NCBI GenBank assembly: GCA_034440495.1
Contig: JAWXCE010000060.1
Span: forward strand, 1-64,000
DNA length: 64,000 bases
Direction: 5' to 3'
From: JAWXCE01 sp034440495
GTDB taxonomy: Bacteria > Pseudomonadota > Alphaproteobacteria > Rhizobiales > Rhodomicrobiaceae
Made by a program: the position numbers and the translations under genes. The notes beneath the pieces are model-generated. The model did not search any database. It had not been told where the DNA came from and saw only the letters and a program-made list of their open reading frames with translations. Shown one piece after another: positions 8,308 to 16,970 of the stretch (positions within the stretch are counted from its first letter, which is position 1; the number at the start of each line of letters is the position of its first letter).

Positions 8308-9264
8308 ATGATCCGCACTTACCTCGATTTTGAAAAACCCATCGCCGAACTGGAAAGCAAGGTTGAGGAGCTGCGCGCGCTGGATGGCGAGGAAGTCACC
8401 GGCTCTATCCAGGTTGAAATCACCCAGTTGCGCGAGAAAGCCCGCCGCGCGCTTGAGGATGCATACGCAAAACTGGCGCCATGGCAGAAAACGCAGGTCG
8501 CACGCCATCCAGACCGTCCGCACGCCACCAGCTACATCGACGAATTAATCGAGGATTTTACGCCTCTCGCAGGGGATCGCTATTTCGGCGAGGATTTGGC
8601 CATCATAGGCGGCATAGGACGCTTTAACGGGCGCGGTGTGCTTGTTATGGGCCATGAAAAGGGCACCGACACGCAAGGCCGCCTCAAGCACAATTTCGGC
8701 ATGGCGCGACCGGAAGGCTATCGTAAAGCTGTCCGTCTCATGCGGCTGGCCGATCGGTTCGGGCTGCCAGTCATTACGCTCGTGGACACTGCCGGAGCCT
8801 ACCCCGGCATTGGCGCGGAAGAGCGAGGGCAGGCGGAGGCCATTGCGCGCTCAACGGATTGCTGCCTCTCGCTGAAAGTGCCGTTAATTGCTGTCATTAT
8901 TGGTGAGGGCGGCTCCGGTGGCGCCGTCGCCATCGCCACCGCTAACAAAGTGCTCATGCTGGAGCATGCGATTTACAGTGTGATTTCGCCTGAAGGCGCC
9001 GCCTCTATCCTCTGGCGCGATTCGACACGGGCTTCTGACGCGGCGACGAATATGAAAATCACGGCGCAGGATTTGCTCGCGATGAAGGTTATTGATGGGG
9101 TTATCCCCGAGCCGACAGGGGGCGCGCATCGCGATCCGGCTCTCACAATGCGCAATGTCAGCGACTCCATCGAAGCGGCGTTGCGCTCGTTCGATGAGAT
9201 GGAGCCAGACGAGGTAAGGCGCCACCGTCACGCCAAGTTTTTGGGTATTGGGCGCAATCTTTAG
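8308..9264 (+). CDS. accA: acetyl-CoA carboxylase carboxyltransferase subunit alpha
   Basis: Alpha half of the carboxyltransferase that moves CO2 from carboxybiotin to acetyl-CoA, giving malonyl-CoA for fatty acid synthesis. It has 318 residues, the normal length. The N-terminal LDFEKPIAELESKVEEL and the later GRFNGRGVLVMGHEKGTDT, NFGMARPEGYRKA, TLVDTAGAYPGIGAEERGQ and GEGGSGGA segments are diagnostic. It is probably monocistronic here, with accD elsewhere. A biotin transporter gene occurs at the window start, but the two are 8 kb apart and not an operon. Confidence 0.97.
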   Translation: MIRTYLDFEKPIAELESKVEELRALDGEEVTGSIQVEITQLREKARRALEDAYAKLAPWQKTQVARHPDRPHATSYIDELIEDFTPLAGDRYFGEDLAIIGGIGRFNGRGVLVMGHEKGTDTQGRLKHNFGMARPEGYRKAVRLMRLADRFGLPVITLVDTAGAYPGIGAEERGQAEAIARSTDCCLSLKVPLIAVIIGEGGSGGAVAIATANKVLMLEHAIYSVISPEGAASILWRDSTRASDAATNMKITAQDLLAMKVIDGVIPEPTGGAHRDPALTMRNVSDSIEAALRSFDEMEPDEVRRHRHAKFLGIGRNL

Positions 9265-9445
9265 GCTACGCTTGCGCGCGTTTGCATCAAGCCGAGACTT
9301 TCAATCAATCCTATTTGATTGTTATGATGCGCTAATAACTTGATTCTGGCTATATTTTAGGGATTGTTCAACTTGTCTGAATCGGAATAACATAATCTCA
9401 ACGAAATGAGTCGATCTTAATCGGCGCGTGCAAGGGGCACAAATT

Positions 9446-10609
9446 ATGCTGATAAGTTTCGTAGTTCGTTTTGCGTTATTGGGTTTTGCCGCGTCTGCTC
9501 TCACTGGCTGCCTCGGAATGGGCGGTGAGGACATCGCGCCGCACACGAAACAAATGCCCGCTGAAGCCCAGGTGCTTCTGGCGAAAAAAGGCATGACCGA
9601 GCAAGCTCCAATTTTCTTGCGCATTTTCAAGGAAGAAAATGAGCTGGAAGTCTGGAAGCAGATGGCGGATGGGCGGTTCGAGCATTTTAAAACCTATCCT
9701 ATCTGCAAATGGTCTGGTGCGCTTGGCCCTAAAGTAAAGCAAGGCGACAAACAGGCGCCGGAAGGGTTTTACACCGTGCGCCCCGGCCAGCTTAATCCGA
9801 ATAGCCAGTTTCATCTCGCGTTTAACCTTGGCTATCCTAATGATTACGACCGGTCGAACGGTCGCGACGGCTCGGCGTTGATGGTGCACGGCAAGTGCAA
9901 ATCCGCTGGCTGCTTTGCTATGACCGACGCCCTTATCGAAGAAATTTATATTCTCGCTCGTGAATCATTCAAAGGTGGGCAGACCTCGTTTCAGGTGAAC
10001 GCTTTCCCGTTCCGCATGACCGAGGAGAACATGAAGCGCCACGCTAACAGCGAGTGGGCAGGTTTCTGGCGCAGCCTGAAGACCGGATATGACTCGTTCG
10101 AGTTTTTCCGCGTTCCCCCAAAAGTAGCGGTCTGTTCAAAGCAGTATCTGGTCAACGTCAATTTTCTTGGGCAGGAAGCCCGCCCCGATCCGCAGGCGCC
10201 GTGCCCGGCTTTCGAGCGCGTGACGCCTGATGTGACGCCTGGCTTTGAGAACTTGCCTACAGAGCAAATTGCACGCCTGCCCGAGAGGTCGCGCGTCGCC
10301 GGGGTGCAAAGCAGGCCGACACTTACCGATGCTCCCAGCCGTGCGCCCGATCAGGATAACGCGCAGACACAGCACGCGGAGCAGCCTCAGGCTACTCCGG
10401 TTGAGGCAGAGCCTGTTGTAGATGTAGCCGCCTCGCAGCCGAGCGAACCGTTGACCACTGCCGCAGCGGTAGCGGAGCCGCAAACTAGCGCGCAGCAGAC
10501 CAAGCGCAGCGGCAAGGGGGATCGTCTGGCGCCGGTGCAGGCGCCGCCGCCTGAGCAGTCAAGCGCGTCAGCGTTTGGCTACACGCCGCAACCAGCGCCT
10601 TTGCAATAG
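9446..10609 (+). CDS. YafK-type L,D-transpeptidase-fold lipoprotein (first of a tandem pair)
   Basis: Lipoprotein of 387 residues with the lipobox LTGC (Cys22 would be lipidated). The YkuD/YafK catalytic domain spans about residues 45-215. Visible are PIFLRIFKEENELEVW, the GPKVKQGDKQAPEGFY segment and the active-site stretch MVHGKCKSAGCFAMTD, with the His and nucleophilic Cys. Proteins of this type (E. coli YafK, also called LdtF or DpaA) act on peptidoglycan crosslinks or on lipoprotein-peptidoglycan bonds. After the domain comes a long Pro/Ala/Gln-rich tail (about 250-387) that may span the periplasm or wall. The ATG was chosen for its AGGGG site. A paralogue follows 67 bases downstream. 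Confidence 0.85.
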   Translation: MLISFVVRFALLGFAASALTGCLGMGGEDIAPHTKQMPAEAQVLLAKKGMTEQAPIFLRIFKEENELEVWKQMADGRFEHFKTYPICKWSGALGPKVKQGDKQAPEGFYTVRPGQLNPNSQFHLAFNLGYPNDYDRSNGRDGSALMVHGKCKSAGCFAMTDALIEEIYILARESFKGGQTSFQVNAFPFRMTEENMKRHANSEWAGFWRSLKTGYDSFEFFRVPPKVAVCSKQYLVNVNFLGQEARPDPQAPCPAFERVTPDVTPGFENLPTEQIARLPERSRVAGVQSRPTLTDAPSRAPDQDNAQTQHAEQPQATPVEAEPVVDVAASQPSEPLTTAAAVAEPQTSAQQTKRSGKGDRLAPVQAPPPEQSSASAFGYTPQPAPLQ

Positions 10610-10676
10610 TCTCGGTCATGTCCCAAGGCATTCTCGTTTGCAGTGTTTTGCAAGATTTTGCGCCTCGTGGTGCCTT

Positions 10677-11555
10677 ATGAGCGAAAAATACCTGCTACGA
10701 AGGACGCCAAGCGTTTTGCGCCGCAGCGCCTTAACCCTGGTTCTTACATTTGCCGCCACGACCGCGCTCATTTATAGCGGTTGGTTTCAAATTGGGGCCG
10801 ACGCGGGATGGGGACTGTTTCGCGATGTAAATCGCAAGGTGCATGTCGCGTTCGGGTGGACGCTTCCCGGCATGCCAGATCTTGGCCGCTTTAAGGAGCG
10901 CCTGACGGAACGTGGCTTGGCGCTTGGCGCGCCTGTGTTCATGCGCATTTTCAAGCAAGAATACGAACTTGAGCTGTGGATGAAGCGCGAGGGACGCTTC
11001 GTGCATTTTGCGACTTATCCAATTTGCACTTACTCCGGCAGGCTTGGCCCCAAACTGCGCCAGGGCGACAGGCAATCGCCGGAAGGGTTTTACACCGTTG
11101 GACGCTCGCAACTTAATCCTAATAGTCGTTGGCGACGCTCCTTTAATCTTGGGTTTCCAAACATTCTGGATGCTAGCCACTACCGCACTGGCAGCCTGCT
11201 TATGGTGCATGGTGGATGCTCGTCAATTGGCTGCTACGCCATGACGAACGACGTTATCGATGAGGTCTGGACGCTGATTAACGCAGCCTTAGACAAGGGG
11301 CAGGCTCAGTTCGCTGTTCACGTGTTCCCGTTCCGCATGAGTGACTGGAGGGTGTCGGTTCATAGAGACGCGGAATCGTCCGGCTTCTGGGCGGATTTAA
11401 AACGCGGTTATGACATCTTTGAAGAAACGAATGTCCCTCCAACGATTTCGGTCTGTAATAAGCGCTATGTTGCGACTCAGGGCAGCACGCAGGACAGCGC
11501 TCCCCCCCTACGTCATAATTGTCCACTTCGAGATGAAACTGCGAAGTCTGGCTAA
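10677..11555 (+). CDS. YafK-type L,D-transpeptidase-fold protein (second of a tandem pair)
   Basis: Paralogue of the preceding gene, 292 residues. It has a basic N terminus and one membrane anchor (about residues 15-35) instead of a lipobox. The catalytic domain repeats the same order of motifs: APVFMRIFKQEYELELW, GPKLRQGDRQSPEGFYTV, NPNSRWRRSFNLGFPN and the active-site MVHGGCSSIGCYAMTND. It lacks the long proline-rich tail of the first copy. The two probably arose by tandem duplication and then split roles, one as a lipoprotein and one inner-membrane anchored. The start was placed at the ATG before MSEKYLL, because an upstream in-frame extension overlaps the first gene and is not family-like. 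Confidence 0.83.
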   Translation: MSEKYLLRRTPSVLRRSALTLVLTFAATTALIYSGWFQIGADAGWGLFRDVNRKVHVAFGWTLPGMPDLGRFKERLTERGLALGAPVFMRIFKQEYELELWMKREGRFVHFATYPICTYSGRLGPKLRQGDRQSPEGFYTVGRSQLNPNSRWRRSFNLGFPNILDASHYRTGSLLMVHGGCSSIGCYAMTNDVIDEVWTLINAALDKGQAQFAVHVFPFRMSDWRVSVHRDAESSGFWADLKRGYDIFEETNVPPTISVCNKRYVATQGSTQDSAPPLRHNCPLRDETAKSG

Positions 11556-12106
11556 GTGTCTTTCCAAAAGGCTTTTGAGTCAGTAGACACTTTGCGTATC
11601 GGTTTCATAGTCGGTTAGCAGAAAAACACGGCTGGCGGGAAATCGCATATTGCGCCGCTTTTTTATCTGTTACTTACTCAATTGTGTATTATGGTGATGA
11701 CCAAGTACACAACATGAGATATTAAGCATTTAACCGTGTTTATTATCTAGAACGAGCGATCTTAGAACCGCTCCTGTAATTCAAGCTTTGATGATCCCTT
11801 TAGGCGCTGGGTCTCAAACATGGCAGACAATCCAGCTAAACTCGACTCATGTAAATCAGACACTAACTCGCGTCAGCTTTTGCTGTACGCGGAACATTTA
11901 CTAGCAGTTGTCTCTTTATCCATTCCACTAGTTTGTATTTCGGGGCGTCGAATATACGCAATTCAAGAAGCCAGGCTTATGTGATGGATTAAAATTCAGC
12001 AGATGGTTGCAGTAGCTTGTTTTTACACGCAAAGTAGGCTTGACGAACTGCATACAAAAGCTTCTGCACTGCACATGTCGCAACGGATCGGACTAGGGAT
12101 ATCGAG
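11556..12106. other. AT-rich gap upstream of the ExoY-like gene
   Basis: About 550 bases, visibly richer in A and T than the coding DNA around it. Apart from a possible 54-codon frame (separate entry) I see no gene, tRNA or strong hairpin. It probably contains the promoter for the sugar transferase gene. Confidence 0.45.
11820..11984 (+). CDS. possible 54-residue protein (weak call)
   Basis: ATG-to-TGA frame of 54 codons in the gap before the sugar transferase gene. The predicted product has a polar start with one cysteine, then a hydrophobic stretch (about residues 27-42, LLAVVSLSIPLVCISG) and a short basic end. There is no good ribosome-binding site. It could be a leader peptide, the remnant of a membrane protein, or chance. 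Confidence 0.22.
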   Translation: MADNPAKLDSCKSDTNSRQLLLYAEHLLAVVSLSIPLVCISGRRIYAIQEARLM

Positions 12107-12946
12107 ATGAAGCCCTCCAATTTTAGGTTAAGCGTGGCTAAATCTTTGTCTAATGTGTCAGGTGAGACTTTGTCGAATGCGACAATAACGAGCCATAAAG
12201 CCTCTAAGCATCCAACCTTAAGTGGAGAGCAAACTCGGATGACTGGAAAATTGGACGCTGCGGCGACAAGAATCCTCCCATTGGGTGTGGCTTCGAGTGT
12301 AAGGGGAGATCACGACTTTGGCGAAGAGGCACCCGTTGGCGGCGCGATTAAGCGTATCGTTGACATTATGATTAGCATCATAGCCCTGATTGCGACTGCT
12401 CCGTTAATGATTATCATCGCTGCCCTAATTTATATTTCTATGGGACGGCCGATCATCTTTGCCCACGAGCGCGTTGGGTTTAACAGGTCGCTTTTTCGCT
12501 GCTATAAATTCCGTTCAATGGTGTCTAACTCTCAGGAAGTGCTCGCAAAGCATTTGACCAACGATCCAGAAGCCGCACGCAGTTGGGCTGAAACACGCAA
12601 GCTCATGAATGATCCTAGAGTAACAAGTGCCGGACGTTTCCTTCGCAAATCCAGCCTGGACGAAATACCTCAGCTATTTAATATTTTAAAAGGCGATATG
12701 AGCTGCGTTGGCCCACGCCCCGTCGTAATTGAAGAACTGGCAAAATATGGTATTTCAAACAGAGATTATCTAGCGACAAGACCAGGCCTCACAGGTTTAT
12801 GGCAGGTAAGTGGAAGAAGCAATACGACCTATCTCAGTCGCGTTTGTTTAGACCGCATTTATCGTCGTAGGTGGTCCCTAAATCTTGATTTTCTTATCAT
12901 GTTCAAAACTATTTCCGCAGTATTACGTTTCCGAGATACCGCTTGA
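12107..12946 (+). CDS. ExoY/PssA-like undecaprenyl-phosphate sugar-1-phosphate transferase
   Basis: Bacterial sugar transferase that loads the first sugar phosphate onto undecaprenyl phosphate to prime exopolysaccharide synthesis. At 279 residues it has a polar N-terminal tail of about 75 residues. One re-entrant or membrane helix follows (about 85-110: KRIVDIMISIIALIATAPLM), then the catalytic domain. Family motifs are FAHERVG, FRCYKFRSM, GRFLRKSSLDEIPQLFNIL, GDMSCVGPRP and TRPGLTGLWQVSGRS. The rest of a complete exopolysaccharide cluster is absent; only a small membrane protein and a polymerase-like gene follow. The flanking DNA is AT-rich, which could mean the locus was acquired or rearranged. 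The exact sugar is not predictable. Confidence 0.92.
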   Translation: MKPSNFRLSVAKSLSNVSGETLSNATITSHKASKHPTLSGEQTRMTGKLDAAATRILPLGVASSVRGDHDFGEEAPVGGAIKRIVDIMISIIALIATAPLMIIIAALIYISMGRPIIFAHERVGFNRSLFRCYKFRSMVSNSQEVLAKHLTNDPEAARSWAETRKLMNDPRVTSAGRFLRKSSLDEIPQLFNILKGDMSCVGPRPVVIEELAKYGISNRDYLATRPGLTGLWQVSGRSNTTYLSRVCLDRIYRRRWSLNLDFLIMFKTISAVLRFRDTA

Positions 12947-12948
12947 AA

Positions 12949-13254
12949 TTATTCCACAGCTTTTGTGCTGTGCAGTTCGTGCGCATGAAATGCCTCTGGT
13001 GAGAGAAAAGGTAAACTTTTACGAAGACGCATACCATTGGTGGATAGATAGAGTCCTGCTAAAAAACCGATCTGCATAGATGTCAGAATGCTAAATACTA
13101 TGATAAAAGAGTAGCCAAAACTCCATTCTGACAACATTAAAATCGGAAGTGCTGAACAGAGCACCAGCATCGACATGAGCACGATAGCCGCAGCTTTACC
13201 GTAAATCCCCGATATTAAACCCGCCAAAGCAGCGCCAGCAAGACCTATAAGCAT
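12949..13254 (-). CDS. small four-helix membrane protein, unknown function
   Basis: Encodes 101 residues with three or four hydrophobic helices (about residues 1-15, 20-40, 46-70) and a polar C-terminal tail containing HAHELH. A strong GAGGAGG ribosome-binding site sits at ideal distance from the ATG, the best evidence that this is a real gene. It converges on the ExoY-like gene with two bases between the stops. A CACAGC/GCTGTG hairpin at about 12956-12973 overlaps its end and may help termination. Rhizobial exopolysaccharide loci often hold small membrane regulators such as ExoX, and a similar role is possible, but I see no specific match. Confidence 0.6.
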   Translation of the reverse strand: MLIGLAGAALAGLISGIYGKAAAIVLMSMLVLCSALPILMLSEWSFGYSFIIVFSILTSMQIGFLAGLYLSTNGMRLRKSLPFLSPEAFHAHELHSTKAVE

Positions 13255-13706
13255 GTGAGCCTCCTCATAAAAGAAAGTTAGGGCATCAATCTTCGGTTGT
13301 AAAGCGTTCCCTATATCAACTTAACTTCTTTTCCGAAGTTTTTTCGTTACGTTTTTTATTTGAGTTATTATTACAACATAAATTTCTGCCTTTGGCACTA
13401 GCCGTTCACAATATGTTCACGAATAAAAAGTCATTTTTCTGATCCTGTCATACACGTAATCACGAATCATAATGCTTAATTTTGATTAAAATCCGATACA
13501 TTTGTGGCAATATCGCGATGTTGAAACTGATCATGCCATCCTGTCACCCAGCGGGGATTACCTTCGGTTAAAATACCCTTTGTCGGAATGTCAGAGTTGT
13601 TGCATTTCATCGGATTTCGGTAATGCTTTTGCTTTTAAGCTTTAAAAATAGCTATAAACGACCTCGTGTTGATCTTCTCGATTAGACAAATTTAGAGCAC
13701 GGCATA
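13255..13706. other. AT-rich divergent promoter region
   Basis: A gap of about 450 bases between the small membrane-protein gene and the polymerase-like gene, which point away from each other. It is AT-rich, with many short T and A runs. No open frame, tRNA or long repeat is convincing. It presumably holds promoters for both sides. Confidence 0.5.
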
Positions 13707-15152
13707 ATGATACCCTCGGTCATCGGCGGCGTTGTGGCTATTGCGGTAGGTGTGGTTGGGTATCTAAGCGGTAGTACGCTGCTTTTCGGTCTTTTTATCT
13801 CCCTCCCGTTCGGATCAACGGCAATCGGCGCAGTGCCTGCTCTGGGTGGCTCAACACCCCTCATTTATACTGTGTTCGTCGGATTGCTGCTTATTACGAC
13901 AATGCTGAAACATGGCTTCCGCCGGGATTTGGGAACTGTTTTCAGGCTGCACTGGTCGGCCATCGTTGCAGCGCTGGTTGCGGTCTACGCGGTTTTTAGC
14001 GCTGTTATATTTCCGAGACTTTTCCTCGGTCAAACCACGATGCTAGTGCCGATAGAAGGGGTCGTAACCGAACTTCCGCTAATGCCGTCCCCCGGAAACA
14101 TCACGCAGTCAGCTTATTTCGTGCTTGGTGTGCTGGCGTTTTTCGCTGTACGGATTTCTCTGCTGAATCCAAGCCAAATGGATGTTGTGCGCCGCTGTTT
14201 TCTAACGTTCGCCGGCGTTCATGTCGCCCTCGGCATCGTCGATCTAGCCGGAAAATTTGCTGGCCTTGGCGACATTCTTGCTGAGATTCGCACAGCAAAT
14301 TACGCCTTGCTTACTAACGCGGAAGTTTCAGGATTTTTCCGGATTTCAGGCGGGTTTCCCGAGGCGTCGTCTTACAGCGCCACGAGCTTGGCCTGCATCG
14401 CGTTCACGTTCACCTACTGGCGCGTGGCAGGTTCAAAGGTGGCGTTCGGTCTCACCCTTATCCTGTTTGGCTTGCTCGCTTTGTCCACTTCTACAACCGC
14501 TTATGCTGGACTTGCCGCGTTAGTTTTTCTGGGAGCCGTGTCGATTGGGTTCACGTTTTTCTCCGGCCGGGTAAAAGTTCAAGACGTCGTTCTTTTTGTT
14601 GTGCTTACGACTGGTCTTGCGGTCGCGTTGGCAGCTTATCTCCTAAATGAAAAATTGTTCGATCCTATTATCGAAATGCTTCGCATTATGGTTTTAGAGA
14701 AAGCGGACTCGGAATCAGGCAAGGAACGCGCGTACTGGAATTATCAAAGTATGCAGGCCTTCTTGGACACAGACGGGATCGGCATTGGTTTTGGTAGCTC
14801 ACGTTCGTCTAGCTGGCTCATCTCCGTGTTTTCGCAGATAGGAGTTTTAGGCGGTCTCATGATCGCCGCTCTGGGCGCTGCAATTTTAAGAGGCACGGCC
14901 GGTTTGCGCGCCGAAGGGCAAAAGGAAATATACGGTTTGGCGGCCGGGGCGCAGGCACTGTCTGTTGGCTGGCTTACAAGCATCACTATTTCCGGTGGAG
15001 CGGCTGACCCCGGACTTCTATTTTTTCTTCCACTTGCAGTGGTTTTGGCCTGCCGGACGCATCTCTACAATGAAATACTAAAACAGCGTCGAAGCCTTTC
15101 CTCGCCGTCCAGCAGAATGCCCTACCTGTCGGACGACGCGCTTATAAGATAA
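13707..15152 (+). CDS. O-antigen ligase/polymerase-like membrane protein
   Basis: Integral membrane protein of 481 residues with about ten to twelve hydrophobic helices spread along its length. The layout (many helices, a longer periplasmic loop around residues 100-150 and another around 330-365 containing GKERAYWNYQSMQAFLDTDG, then GIGFGSSRSSSW) resembles Wzy/WaaL/ExoQ-type proteins that join or ligate lipid-linked glycans. The G-x-G-F-G-S-x-R pattern after the late loop is typical of that superfamily. Its position near the ExoY-like priming transferase supports a role in exopolysaccharide polymerisation. The assignment is by topology and context, not by a named orthologue. Confidence 0.65.
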   Translation: MIPSVIGGVVAIAVGVVGYLSGSTLLFGLFISLPFGSTAIGAVPALGGSTPLIYTVFVGLLLITTMLKHGFRRDLGTVFRLHWSAIVAALVAVYAVFSAVIFPRLFLGQTTMLVPIEGVVTELPLMPSPGNITQSAYFVLGVLAFFAVRISLLNPSQMDVVRRCFLTFAGVHVALGIVDLAGKFAGLGDILAEIRTANYALLTNAEVSGFFRISGGFPEASSYSATSLACIAFTFTYWRVAGSKVAFGLTLILFGLLALSTSTTAYAGLAALVFLGAVSIGFTFFSGRVKVQDVVLFVVLTTGLAVALAAYLLNEKLFDPIIEMLRIMVLEKADSESGKERAYWNYQSMQAFLDTDGIGIGFGSSRSSSWLISVFSQIGVLGGLMIAALGAAILRGTAGLRAEGQKEIYGLAAGAQALSVGWLTSITISGGAADPGLLFFLPLAVVLACRTHLYNEILKQRRSLSSPSSRMPYLSDDALIR

Positions 15153-15189
15153 ATTTATAGACGAATTACGCCAGAAGAACAGCGCGTCA

Positions 15190-15981
15190 TCAAACGCCGC
15201 TGAACCAGTTGTAGCCGTTATCTTCCCAATAGCCGCCGCGATAGTCGTTGGTCACTTCCAGCGAGACGATCCATTTCGGTTGTTTAAAGCCGAGTTTCAG
15301 CGGCGTTTTCAATCGCATGGGAAATCCGAACGGAAGCAGTAGCGGTTTATCCGCATATTGAGTGGCGAGAATGGTCTGCGGGTGCAGCGCGGTCGCCATA
15401 TCGATGCTGCTCACATAATCGTCCGTGCTGCGGAAGGCCACGTATTTCGACGTAAGTTCGGCTCCCGCGCGTTCCAGGAAGAGTTTGAGGGGCACGCCGC
15501 TCCATTTGCCAATGTAGTCCCAGCCCTCCACACAGATATGCCGGGTAATCTGTGTTTCATGCGGCATCGCGTAGAGCGCGTCGATGTCAATTGGTTGTTT
15601 GTTCTGCATGCGGCCAACCAGTTCCATGCGCCAATCGCGAGCGTTGACTGGTCTGACCTGATCGATGGAATAATGCGCGTTGAACCTTGGCGGATTGAGC
15701 ACATCCGCATCCGCATATGTGGGCGCGAGCGTTGCCGGATTGAACATCCATGCCTGCACACGGTCATTCCATTGCGACATGGCGCGCAGCACGCCTTGCA
15801 GATTGCTTTCGTTGCTAATGTCGCAGCCTGTCAGCATTGTCATCGCGCCAAGGCTAAGACCCCCGCGTAAAAAGCCGCGACGCTCTACAGACTGAATAAG
15901 CTTCCGGTTTTCGTGGAGAAAATGCTGGGAAACTCCGCCCTCGGGGCGATTGGCGGAAGGGGTGGGGCCTTTACCGGGCAT
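15190..15981 (-). CDS. Tat-exported sulfite-oxidase-fold molybdopterin oxidoreductase (MsrP/YedY-like), possible lipoprotein
   Basis: Periplasmic molybdenum-cofactor enzyme of 263 residues. A twin-arginine motif ERRGFLRGG (Arg34-Arg35) is followed by a hydrophobic stretch ending in LTGC, so Cys53 could be lipidated after Tat export. The molybdenum ligand is probably Cys150 in HICVEGWDYIGKWSG. FPMRLKTPLKLGFKQPKW and WEDNGYNWFSG are also typical of the family. The stop of the upstream cytochrome b gene lies two bases before this ATG, so the pair forms an operon. The usual YedZ/MsrQ haem partner is replaced by a b561-like cytochrome. The substrate is unknown; repair of oxidised methionine is only one option. 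Confidence 0.82.
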   Translation of the reverse strand: MPGKGPTPSANRPEGGVSQHFLHENRKLIQSVERRGFLRGGLSLGAMTMLTGCDISNESNLQGVLRAMSQWNDRVQAWMFNPATLAPTYADADVLNPPRFNAHYSIDQVRPVNARDWRMELVGRMQNKQPIDIDALYAMPHETQITRHICVEGWDYIGKWSGVPLKLFLERAGAELTSKYVAFRSTDDYVSSIDMATALHPQTILATQYADKPLLLPFGFPMRLKTPLKLGFKQPKWIVSLEVTNDYRGGYWEDNGYNWFSGV

Positions 15982-15983
15982 GA

Positions 15984-16685
15984 TTATTCTCCGGGTTGCA
16001 TGTGAGGCGTTTCAGACTTCTTAGCGGCGATCCGGCCAAGCGTCATTCCCACCAAGGTTTTGGGCACCAGGAATGCAAGGCTGACATGCACAACCAAGAA
16101 TAGCACGATTGCGGCCATGGAAAGAAAGTGCACCAGGCGCGCGCCCTGGAAATCGTACATTAGCCATGTAAGTGTCTGGAACTGCACGGGCTTCCAAATC
16201 GCCAGACCGGACAAAAACACCATAAAAGCTGCGAGAACGACGCCGATATAGGAAAGCCGCTGTACCGAATTATAAATAGTCGGGTCTTCATGGGCGAGGC
16301 GAAAGCTCAAAGCCTCTTTGAAATCATGGATGAGCGCGCTGATTGAAACCGGGAACCATCGTGATCCGATGCGCCCCGAGGCGAATCCGTAAATGAGCGC
16401 CGCCGTGCCGTTGATGAAAAACAGCCACATCGCCGCAAAATGCCAGAGCAACGCATTGCTAAATCCAGTGTCGGCGTTCAATTTGTATGTGATTTCCGGA
16501 TCGCCTCCCAGCGTCGCCCATTGCGGGAAAATGAGCCAATCGAAAATTGGCACATTATTATAAATGCGCCAGCCGCTGCCGATCATGACGATAACCGCGA
16601 TAGCGTTTAGCCAGTGCATTACCCTAACGATCGGAGGATGAACTTTTATATAACGTGTTTCAGAGCCGTTCGACAAATCAGCCAT
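15984..16685 (-). CDS. cytochrome b561-like membrane subunit
   Basis: Di-haem-type membrane cytochrome of 233 residues with four or five helices. The N-terminal VHPPIVRVMHWLNA carries haem-ligand histidines, as in Ni/Fe-hydrogenase-type b cytochromes. Further histidines occur in LLWHFAAMW, ARLVHFLSM and VVHVSLAFLVPKT. It presumably passes electrons between quinol and the periplasmic molybdoenzyme encoded just downstream, with two bases between the genes. It is transcribed away from the radical SAM/glycosyltransferase cluster. The roughly 285 bases between them (16686-16970) should hold both promoters. Confidence 0.83.
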   Translation of the reverse strand: MADLSNGSETRYIKVHPPIVRVMHWLNAIAVIVMIGSGWRIYNNVPIFDWLIFPQWATLGGDPEITYKLNADTGFSNALLWHFAAMWLFFINGTAALIYGFASGRIGSRWFPVSISALIHDFKEALSFRLAHEDPTIYNSVQRLSYIGVVLAAFMVFLSGLAIWKPVQFQTLTWLMYDFQGARLVHFLSMAAIVLFLVVHVSLAFLVPKTLVGMTLGRIAAKKSETPHMQPGE

Positions 16686-16970
16686 AATGCATCTCTTATA
16701 GAACGCAATTGCTTTCCAGTGAGGAATGGTAAAGCCACTCGACCGTTAGTCATAATACCTTTAAGGTATCGAGACTTGCTTTTGTTAATTCATGTTTCGG
16801 CGATAGTGGACTTATGTTACGCACATTATCGGTTATTTTATCACACTTATGTGATCGCGTAACCTTTAGCAAGCCTCAGGAGTTTGCTAAAAAGCAAATC
16901 GAAGGGCGTAACGTCTTTTTGCTTGCCTACGAATGTGTTGCCAATAGCTTTATAATGAGAAAGTTCAGGC

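Noticed and set aside
16686..16970. Short plus-strand frames upstream of the DUF2064 gene
   Set aside because: They overlap the cytochrome b start or the DUF2064 gene, lack ribosome-binding sites, and the region is better explained as a divergent promoter.
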